Assembly (NCBI GenBank): GCA_037953625.1
Contig: CM075653.1
Location: 806,001 to 870,000, forward strand
Length of the DNA stretch: 64,000 nt
Source: Crotalaria pallida
Lineage: Eukaryota; Streptophyta; Magnoliopsida; Fabales; Fabaceae
Reading direction: 5' to 3'
Part shown: positions 55,197-64,000 of the stretch, piece by piece
Position numbering within the stretch: position 1 is the first letter of the stretch
How the letters are laid out: each line of letters starts with the position of its first letter
Notes under the pieces: generated by a model
The model's database searches: none
Seen by the model: the letters and a program-made list of their open reading frames with translations, nothing else
What the model was told of the DNA's origin: nothing
Translations under genes and position numbers: made by a program

Positions 55197-58100
55197 CTAT
55201 CTTTGCATCTTCCCAGCAGAGTGCAGATAAATTGCAACCGAGACAACACTGCACACATCATTAGCAGCTTTTAATTTTAGAGAAAAATGAGAGAAAACGG
55301 CTATGGCATTATGAGCAACACTACAACTTAAACGCTATAATCCCATGGCTTATTTCAACATTGGCTTATTTATGTTTTTGGTCCTTAAAAGTTCAGCGTG
55401 TTTTGGTTTTAGTCCCTAAAAGTTATTTTGATCAAGACTAGTCCTTAATTTTTCAAACATTTTGGTTTTGATCCACTCCGTTAGAAAAAATGTCATTTGT
55501 TGATGTGGTTAATGGAACATCACATAAACAACCACGTGATGTAAGGTGACACTAAGTAAGTGGTGTGACATGGATGATTGGCTCCTTGAACGCAAAATTT
55601 TGCGTATGAGACCATTTTGCGTCCGCGAGCCTGTATCATCCACGTCATATTACATATTTGGCGCCACCTCACACCACTTGGCTGTTGATGTGGTGTTTTA
55701 CTAGCCACATAAGCAGATAACACATTTTTCTTGACAGCGGGGACTAAAACCAAAACATTTGAAAATTTAAGGATCAGTCCGAGTCAAAATAACTTTTAGG
55801 GATTAAAACCAAAACACACTGAACTTTTGAGGACTAAAGAGATAAATAAGCCTTCAAAATTTAACACAAACTAGTATTAAGAGCCAAAGCCAACAATCAA
55901 ACTAACATTTTAATTTTAGTTGTTGATATATTGTGATAAATTGATGTTCTCTGCTAATAGGAGCAATACTTGGTGATGGGGAAAAAATATACAACCATAA
56001 CACATGGCAAGCACATTCATGATATAATAAACAGCAACTCACATTGTTCCAAGGAAGAAGGCGAGGGAGAGATGGAAGCCAAAAAGGAACACAGAAACAA
56101 TTGCCGTAAGAATCATTGCCACTGAAGTAGAATACACCTGTGTAAATTGGGAAGTTAATCACAACTTTGAATGCCACTTCAAAGGCTTTTTCTTTTCTGG
56201 GGCTAATGAAGTTGTTGTAATGTTCAAATAAATTATGAAAAACTCTTAAGAGCACTTGGTATATTGTATTGTGAAATATTCATCATACTTGGTATGTATT
56301 TTGAACAATAAAGCTTAGGTGCAGTTCATCACCTAGGCCCTAAAATTCTACAATCACAGGCTCAAGGCACCCATTAAGATCTCCAACTCATATAACATCT
56401 GGTTGTGTCGCATTACTATTTTTTTATATACATTTATACTATTAGATAAGAAGAGAAGAGTACAAAAGAAGAGGATATAGCATCATCCCAAAAAAAAAAA
56501 CTAACAGAAACAAGTAAAACCTAAGTGACAAAGCCATGCAACAAAGCATGCCAATCCCTCTGCATATCTAACAAAGAAACATCAATAATAAAACCGTGGG
56601 CAGAGAACCAGAGAGATGCCAAAAGAGTAGCCCTGTCCCAGATGCAATCTAGAGTTCAAAAGGAGACATTGAAAATTCTATTATTCCTTTCCAATCATAA
56701 GAACAGCAAAAATACAGCACAGCCCACTGAATTAGGAATATTTACAGAAGCCTCTTCAATGACCCAAAAAACCTATTATAGAGGAATTTCAACGTCAAGG
56801 GCAAAATCCCAAGACTCTTCAAAGACTTCGATGACATGTTGCAGGTTCATGGGCCACATGAGGTTAATTTACACTGATGCATGTTATATGTGGTGCAAGC
56901 ACAGAATCAGTTCCCCATTTGTTTCTTCATTATTCAATAGCTGCTTTAGTATGGAGTGCTTTATTTGGTATTTTTGGAGTGCTCTACTGCTCTGGGCTTG
57001 CCCTAGATCCTTAGATCAGTTTCTGTTGACTGGGTTTGCTTGTATGCTCAATATATGCCACTCATTCGGCTATGACTCTCGCATTTTTAAGGAAATTTCT
57101 TTAGAGAAGCAGAGCTCCTTTGCGATAAGGTTAGGCACTTGGTTTCTATTAGGTGTAAAGCCTGCGGCCTTTTTAAAGGAAAGAAAAACTCTTTCAGAAA
57201 TGTTGATAGATTAAGACAGCTTTGCTTCATTCATATTTTTTCCCTTTTTGTTAAATTCACTAGTAATACAATGCAGAACAGGATAGTTGCAAAGGCATAA
57301 CTACCCTTAAATACATTAAACACATGCTTAATACAGATAAAAATCCCACACTTGTGATTAAACTCATGGAAGTGTCAAATTTGTAAATATTAAGTGGTAG
57401 AAACATCATAATATACAATCATAAACTCACGCTTACCTTCACAATATTGTCAGCATACTTCATTACCATTGATACAGCAATTCCACTATAAAAAAAAAAT
57501 AAAAAATAAAAAAAGAACCAACCATTAAAACACATTATATTGATGCAAATAGGAAAGCAAAACTTCAGATAACAAAAATAATGGTAAGAGATCCTCAAAT
57601 TTCTTCCAAGTAGTGAAACTGTGAAAGAGATAAAGACAGACACATAAACAGAAGAAAAAGCAGACGAGAAAGGAAGAGAGAGAACTTGATGGATAAAAAG
57701 GCCTAAAATTGACAACAGTTGAAAGTTTTATCAATTAACATAATATACCTGAGTGCATGGTTGAAAATCATGAGAACTGTAATAAACGAATATCCATGGA
57801 AGAATCCCCTGAACATAGACAACATAAGACGTAAGCCACATATTATTGATGGGATAATAAAAAGTCGAGCTAATGTATAATACTTTCTATGGTGGTGACT
57901 TATATGATTATAAGAAAATATTTTCTTCAGATACAAACTCGAGAAAACAGGAGCAAAAAGAAAGTAAAAGGAAAATTGAAAATTAACTGCAAAACCAAAA
58001 TCAAGAGGAAGGGCTAAATTTACTTGTTCATCACTGCATCAAAATCTTGAACCAATATTGCAACAGCATTGAAGCCCATGCCGAAGATATACAACCAAAA

Positions 58101-60406
58101 GTTCTGAACATTAATGTCTCGTGAAGGACGCTTTTTAATGATAGCCTGCCAAAATTAATTAAAAAATACTAAACCGTGACTGATCACTAATAATTCTTGC
58201 ACAATGATCAAGTAATAGAGCTCAGAAATCTTATTCCATGCAGAGTGGCATATCCCTTGACTAATCAAATTTAGCTCAAGCAATAATAAAGTCATATAGA
58301 TTGTGAATAAATTCAACTTGATACAAAAGGTTTCGATTTTAAACAATTTTAAGCAGAATATCCCATCCTTCTTTAATCGACACCATCAATCAAAAGAGGT
58401 CTATGGGACAGAGTACAAATTTGACTGTTAATTGGCGTGTCATTTCTTCAAACCTCAGGGGGGGTTAATGTAATTTACTTGAAATTACCTCAGTATATAC
58501 TCCTGCGAAACCACTCAACAGTGCCATTACCTGGAAAGGAAAAGCTCATGATCATTTTCAAGCCATAATTTTAGACTTTATTACTTTATATTTCCTATGT
58601 GAGAGCACCACAAATGTTGACAACTCACAATTGCCATAACCCAACCTTGAAACGGAGTTTGAAGAACACGATCAGAACTGAAAAATCAAGATAATTTTTC
58701 AGAGAAATTCAAATAATTATCAATAATATATGACATGAAACTTGAGCACTATTTCTTTTCTTTGGTGACAGAAGAACCCATTAGAAGATAGAAGGGACAT
58801 AAAGAAAAAGAGAATAATGAATCCTCCGACGGCAACCATAAATAGAGCTCTCCAACCCTGATGTAGATTTTCAATAGAAACCTACCATAGATAAATAATG
58901 TGCTGAAAGAAATAAGGAAGTAAGAAACAAACAGATGGGAATTAATAAGCTTCTGATTTAATATTCCCCCATCAAACTCCAACCATAAACACCACAGTGC
59001 TCTCCTTCCAGCCAAAGCCTCTAAAATGAATCGACAGAAAGCAAATAAATTTTTTTTGGAGAAACTCAGTGCTCCTCAAATTGTCAGAAAGGTGATACCA
59101 AAGCTACCAAATACCAACTGCCAGGCATCTTCACAATGCAAAAAAATGAAAATATAAAAGAGTTTGAAAGTTGAATAGTGGGATTTCAAATAAGAAAGTC
59201 GAGAAAAGATTCGCAATTATAAATCATATCCTCCTATCTAGCAAAGTGGAAAACCAAAACGAATTACAAGTTTACAACTTCCAAATACCAAAGCAAGGAG
59301 ACAAACAAAAGGACCAGGAGCATACTGTTTATGTATGAATGATACATGCAAGGTGCCGTTATCAGTTATCACATCAGACTTATTCCCGGGCTGATGCTTT
59401 CTCAATTACTAAACGAATATGCGAGGAACGTCACAGCTTGTAAATAAGCATTTTACTAATAGAGAACATCTATACGACAGGCACAGCAACATAATAAGGT
59501 CAAAATACAAACACAAAATAATGGGTTGGATTAGTCATACTTTGAATTCAACTGAGCTGTGGTGCACCCAGCAGTGAGTAGAATAAAAGCAGCCCACTGA
59601 ATCTCACTTAACCTGAAATTTAAATAAGAACACAATGGCAGGAAGCATGAGGTGATATGATAAAAGATAGTACTTACTAGAGTGAGTTAGTACCTTTTCT
59701 TAAGTATAATTCTGTAAAGGACACCAGTACTGATAATATTAAAGTTCTTTAAGATCTGATAACCGGGAGCATCTACATAAGCAAAGATGTAATACTGAAG
59801 CAAGTTCTTGACAAGGTAGAGGAATGCAGGGATAGGATAGACAATAACTTCATCAAGGGTAGTGGAGAGGCGGTTGTCGTCGGTGAGACCGTGGTGAGAC
59901 CAAGACCTGGCGAGGGCGAGGAGAGAGATGGCACATTTCAAAGACTCGACAAGGAAGTTAGCAGTGGTCACACTGTACTCATACTTGCCAGCTCGCTTCG
60001 ACCAAACAATCAGAATGGCTTGGGAACTTGTCAGGATTGTCAGTGAAAGCGTAACCAAAGACCTATTATAATCATAATTATAATTAATTATCATATTTGA
60101 TGAATGAAATACGTAACTAATTAATTAAGAGTAAGGAAGGAATACTACTAATATATATATATATATATATATACATACTTGCGCTTCCACTGTGTTTTGG
60201 TCCTGTGGGTGGTGGTATCGCCCAAACTCTGATCTGGGACTGCAATTGACGAATGAATGAGATTGAGATTGAGATTGATTTGAAGAGAAGAGAAGAAAGA
60301 AAGAGGGAGATTGGCGAAGAAGAAGGGATCGTAAGTTACCTGAGAGCACCTCAATTTTGGTATCAACAACAACATCGTCGTCTTTGATTTTCCGGTACTC
60401 CATCAT
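55197..60406 (-). CDS. CMP-sialic-acid-transporter-like nucleotide-sugar transporter
   Basis: Golgi/ER multi-pass transporter of the NST (DMT) family, expected to exchange a nucleotide sugar for the nucleoside monophosphate. Plants have several of these, and the real substrate is not shown by sequence. Eleven exons: 60406-60340, 60239-60179, 60062-59694, 59612-59541, 58677-58629, 58530-58489, 58145-58024, 57808-57749, 57485-57437, 56137-56043 and 55248-55197. All are GT-AG and in frame, total 345 residues (At4g35335 about 350). Diagnostic stretches are LTSSQAILIVWSKRAGKYEY, QYYIFAYVDAPGYQILKN, LSGFAGVYTEAIIKKRPSR, VMKYADNIVKVYSTSVAM and SVAIYLHSAGK, with about ten hydrophobic segments. Six exons are under 65 nt. 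Either of two tandem ATGs (60406, 60403) may start it. Introns hold a MITE and LINE debris. Confidence 0.93.
55363..55852. mobile_element. GGCTTATTTA-type MITE, copy C, in the transporter's last intron (490 bp)
   Basis: Starts GGCTTATTTATGTTTTTGG and ends GACTAAAGAGATAAATAAGCC. The outer arms continue with TTTTGGTTTTAGTCCC and its inverse. Flanked by TTCAACATT and TTCAAAATT, 9 bp with one mismatch. Same family as 27691-28088 and 44413-44932. Confidence 0.9.
56525..57214 (+). other. Long open frame inside the transporter's intron 9, probably not a gene
   Basis: A 230-codon frame (no ATG at its left end) runs opposite to the host gene. Its composition is not protein-like (many Cys, Trp and Ser, no domain). 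The reverse strand of its left part resembles LINE 3' sequence (W-F-S-A-H-G-F-I and R-D-W-H-A-L-L-H-G). I read it as a chance frame over transposon debris. Confidence 0.4.
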
Positions 60407-61145
60407 CTCCTCCTCCTCCGGTCCGGTGGTGATTGCAGCAGCAGCAGCACTCAGATAGATCTATCTTTTACTTGGGCTGCAAATTTGTCTGATGGTCCAT
60501 TATCATTATCATTATCGAGATGGGTAAACGTTGAGCCCAACTACAAAATTATAGGAGGTTTTTTATTTAACAATAATAAATAAATAAATTGTTTGTGTTG
60601 ATTACGAACCGGTCACTTATTTTTCTTTGAAATGAATTGAGTAACATTATTGAGAGGTTTTTTAAAAGCAAGCCCGGAAGCCTATTGCTTATTTAAATGC
60701 TTTATAGGATTAAAAAAAAAATTCACATAGATTTATAACATGGAATTTAGTATAATATACTTACTTTTTTATGGCTTATAAAATGCAAATTATTTTATTC
60801 TTGAAGAATTATTCAATAAGTTTATTGGATTGCTGATTTATTTGACAGTCTTATTGAATAGTTAGTTTTTATAAGTCAATAAACTTTAAAATTGGTGAGA
60901 TTTAAATTTAAAAAAAAATGAAATTAGATTTTGAGGTAAAAAATAAAGTAATAAAGCGGTTAATGAAAAATGCGAGAGAGACTTATGGTAAAGGAGGAGA
61001 GTGATTATTGAGTGGTCCCACAAAAGAGCGAGGAAGAAAACATGACAGGCTGTGAAGGCTACATTACACCGCTTGCTCCATCTATCATGTATGTTTTTAT
61101 TTCTTAGCTTCAGATCCTCATCAGATAGAAAGCATAGCATATTAG
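60407..61145. other. Upstream region between the transporter and the plus-strand small gene
   Basis: GCAGCAGCAGCAG and GGAGGAGG runs lie just upstream of the transporter start (5' UTR); AT-rich thereafter. The two genes are divergent, so this ~0.75 kb would hold both promoters. No defined element is seen. Confidence 0.45.
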
Positions 61146-61244
61146 CATATTAGCCAGCATAGTTGGTGGGGTGGGTGGTTTAATTTGCCTTCATTTCAAT
61201 TCACCGACACCGCTGTCGCCATCATCATCCTCATCCTCGTATTC

Positions 61245-61721
61245 ATGGCTGCTGGCTTCTTTACTCCTACTACTACGACTGCTGCATCATCCCTACTCCC
61301 AGTGTCGTCGTCGGAATCCTCAGGAGGAGGAGGAGGACTTCGGAGACGGCTGTCTTCGATATCGCTGGTGAAAATGGAAGACATCATTCGTCCTGCAGCT
61401 GGATGCAAGACATGGATGATGGGAGAGTATGGTGCAGGAGGAGGAAGAGGGATGAGCTCCATCTCCATATCAATGGTGATGATGATGAGGAACTGGTGGG
61501 AATGGGGTTTGGCTTGGATCTTATCGATGAACAAGAACAACAATGCCACCCTCTTCACTACAGATCTGGAAATGAGTAATAATGATAATGAAGAAACAAC
61601 CAACGACACTACTTTGGGACATGTCTTCTTCTCCAAGCTCAGATCTCACATCAATAAACTCATCATTTCTTCTGATCTTCCCCAAACCTACAAGGCATCT
61701 ACTACTACTATTGATCAATAA
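61245..61721 (+). CDS. Hypothetical small protein, 158 residues
   Basis: I do not recognise this protein. The open frame runs from 61146 to the stop at 61719-61721, but the first in-frame ATG is at 61245. Upstream of it the frame codes a convincing hydrophobic segment (TDTAVAIIILILVFMAAGFF), so the true protein may begin in an earlier exon and be membrane-anchored. The rest is Ser/Gly-rich (SSESSGGGGGLRRR), then KMEDIIRPAAGCKTWMMGEY, MMMRNWWEWGLAWIL and a hydrophilic tail. GC content is clearly above the flanks, which favours coding. It lies head-to-head with the transporter. It could still be a chance frame; the Trp- and Met-rich middle and position next to conserved genes argue against that. 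Confidence 0.5.
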   Translation: MAAGFFTPTTTTAASSLLPVSSSESSGGGGGLRRRLSSISLVKMEDIIRPAAGCKTWMMGEYGAGGGRGMSSISISMVMMMRNWWEWGLAWILSMNKNNNATLFTTDLEMSNNDNEETTNDTTLGHVFFSKLRSHINKLIISSDLPQTYKASTTTIDQ

Positions 61722-63662
61722 ACTCCTCAAGCCTCATATTGATCAATCTATATATCTATCATCCCATCCGACGATCCCTTTTCCTTCAAACAAATTATTA
61801 GTCCCGCCCCGCCCTCATCGATAGTATATATCCACAATTATTCGTTTGTTCGTTACGGAGTATTATTATTTCATCTTTACTTATTATTAATTCATTATAT
61901 TATGTATGTATGTGCAATACAATTCGTTGTTGTTGTTTATGATTTATACTCTATGTCATCATAACGGACCATCTCATATTATTATGCGGATTGCTGCTAT
62001 AATATTCACGTCATAATTAATCATGCGTTCCTGTATCTTGCTGTAAAACTTTATTTTATTCACCAGAGTTTACATTCGATTAAGTTATCTTTCTTCCATG
62101 CACAGTATATACTAGCTATAGTATAGTATTATGTTCCTCTCTTTCTTAGCTTGATTATCTTGTTTAATTTATATCTGATCTTATGATATTTTTAAACTCA
62201 ATACTTATTTAATTTTTTTATAAAGTTTTATGAATTTTTATTAAGATTAACAATCAGGATGAATGAGCTTCGCCCCACCTAGAGCATACCCTACCCATTT
62301 TAATTGTATTCGTATGGGCCGTCCATAATTATTAAAAGGGAATTTTTAAAAAACCTTAATAAGTTGAAAGGTTTTGATACCTTCAACACATGGTTAAATA
62401 AAATAAGGACAAATATATTAATTTGCCAGGTTATACATTATTCCATTTTAAGTTAAAAAAAAATTTAATTATAAATTTGATTTCTTTCCTTTTCCAAAAC
62501 CACCCCTCTAATGTCAAATGACCGGTCCCTTTTCGTTTTTCATGGTATACACTCATGGATCCTCCAATGTCAAATTCTCAACCATTTCATTCATTACCCT
62601 CTTTCCTCTAGAAGAACCTTTTATGCCTCAAATGTTATTGCACTGCAACACCACCGTCACCTTGCCGTAGAACCATACCACATCCCCATCAATAAAGCCT
62701 AGACAAAAATGTAATACTAACACCAGTTTTTTTTTTTTTGGTCACAGAACAGGGAAAGAGGAATAGATGTATTTTTTTTTAATTATTTTAATTGAAATTT
62801 GCAAAAAATGTTGGAACACTTAATCGAACAAGGCAACAACATACTTCCATCATGGTACAATAGCCACTAGAATAATCTCAATGACATTGTTATACTTTGT
62901 TATTCTTAGAAAAATAATAAAATAAAAACATGGTTTCATTGTCTTCCTCTGTTCCTCTTCTACAACAAAATCTCCCGTAATGGTGGTATCATACAAATTA
63001 TGGCAACATTTCAGTGAACTCTCTTGATTTTATTCACATTATCTTCCTCTCCTTTCACGAATCAGATCTGGTTCCAAATTTTGTTGGGGTCTTGCACATA
63101 GTGGTGGCAATGGAGTTTGATGATTATGTTGTGTCATTTGGCGATAATGCAACAGAAACGGCATCGGTTTGGTGTTTGTGGGTGTTGCAGTTCATGGACG
63201 ATCCCCGACATTGAAAGGGTTAGGAAGACAATAAAGTAGGATTGGGGCTTAGAACGACGTAGATGGGATCCCGGATATTTAAGTGGTTTGGATTAGTTAT
63301 AAGAATGTTTGAATAATGAGGACCAGAGTGAAATCAAAGAAAATATATTTATTAAAAATAAATATGGTGACATGACATCAATTTAACACAAGTCATTTAA
63401 TTATTGATCTATGTGAGTAAGGTTTCAAAACCTTGCATTTTTGCAAGGTACCGAAGCAATGCCCTTTTCATGCCTCTTAATGGTACGATTGAAGAGGATA
63501 AAATATCCTCACAAAGAGCAAAAAGAAAGACTGTTAATAACGAAAAGTGTTAAGGCTAGTCACACATCCATGCTCCTTTGTTTTGTGCTTGACTCAATAA
63601 TTGTTTATAAGTTCCTTCTAAATTCATGTCGGACTGAAATGGATTTGGTTTGTACTGTTTAC
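61722..63662. other. No gene seen
   Basis: AT-rich sequence; the first 150 bp is probably the 3' UTR of the small gene. At 62500-63240 there is slightly GC-richer sequence with short open stretches (for example 63014-63214) but no recognisable protein. Confidence 0.5.
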
Positions 63663-63664
63663 TA

Positions 63665-64000
63665 CTCCCTCCGTTTCACAATGTTTGACATTTTAGACTT
63701 TTTTCCTTGTTTCATAATGTTTGGCCTTTTACATTTTCAATACACAAACATATTTTTTTCTCAATATTAACCTTTCATTCAATCATTTCTCTTACTCTTC
63801 ATTAATTCTACTTTTATCATCCCTCTCATCTCTAAACCACTATACATTAATTAATGGACACACTTACTAATAAAAATTAAATACTATTACAATTTTCAAT
63901 AAAGATTAAATAGGGGCATTTTAGACAAACTATACATAATACTTACAATAATTAACACTTTCTTAATTTGTGTGTCCAAACCTAAAAGGTCAAACATTGT
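63665..64000. mobile_element. Mariner/Stowaway-type MITE, right end at or beyond the window edge
   Basis: Begins CTCCCTCCGTTTCACAATG after TA (63663-63664). The window's last bases (AAAAGGTCAAACATTGT) are the inverse of the left arm ACAATGTTTGACATTTTAG, so nearly the whole element is present and only its last bases are cut. Confidence 0.8.

Overview
The window is nuclear DNA of a flowering plant, most likely a eudicot. The genes have many introns, with exons that can be followed codon by codon against Arabidopsis families. The sequence is AT-rich and full of LTR retrotransposons, LINE and SINE fragments and MITEs. Legume affinity is possible (LTR style, AATCGATTA-rich LTR sequence) but not proven.

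Positions 1 to about 19,680 are a repeat block with no host gene. From the left: a minus-strand Ty3/gypsy element whose gag-pol frame stays open from 4000 to the window edge, its primer-binding site and a 3.46-kb 5' LTR (4187-7641); about 16 copies of a ~176-bp satellite (7642-10549); a plus-strand gypsy LTR of about 6 kb with its own primer-binding site (10550-16537); a probable inserted LTR rich in the palindrome GTAATCGATTAC; and the end of a third gypsy LTR (to 19681) carrying a SINE. The first two gypsy LTRs are inserted in the same satellite array, as is typical of pericentromeric heterochromatin. All three gypsy LTRs carry a small open frame, or the wreck of one, ending 510-570 bp before the LTR end. 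Two of these frames are recognisably related. This LTR-embedded gene is the best candidate here for something little described.

From 20.4 to 60.4 kb four host genes lie on the minus strand: an FRS5-like FAR1-family transcription factor (20448-25948, 2 exons), a BIG1/BIG4-type Sec7 ARF-GEF (30367-43064, 11 exons, first intron GC-AG), a CLC-e-like chloride channel (49081-52876, 5 exons) and a CMP-sialic-acid-transporter-like nucleotide-sugar transporter (55197-60406, 11 exons). As I remember the Arabidopsis loci, FRS5 and BIG1 are close neighbours on chromosome 4 (At4g38180, At4g38200), and so are the transporter, BIG4 and CLC-e (At4g35335, At4g35380, At4g35440). The block therefore looks like conserved ancestral gene order. 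A short hypothetical gene lies on the plus strand at 61.2 kb. The genes share no pathway, although BIG and the sugar transporter both act in the endomembrane system.

The spaces and introns hold a rich set of small transposons: four MITEs that begin GGCTTA with about 9-bp target duplications, tRNA-derived SINEs with clear target duplications, a 5'-truncated LINE nested in a mariner-type MITE, a palindromic element built from CCGCCTTATACAAGGCGG units, and two related Mutator-like elements at 45.3-47.5 kb. The latter have captured a piece of ribosomal protein S8 and the last exon of an MPK6-like MAP kinase. The leader/promoter region of BIG is duplicated about 1 kb upstream of itself.
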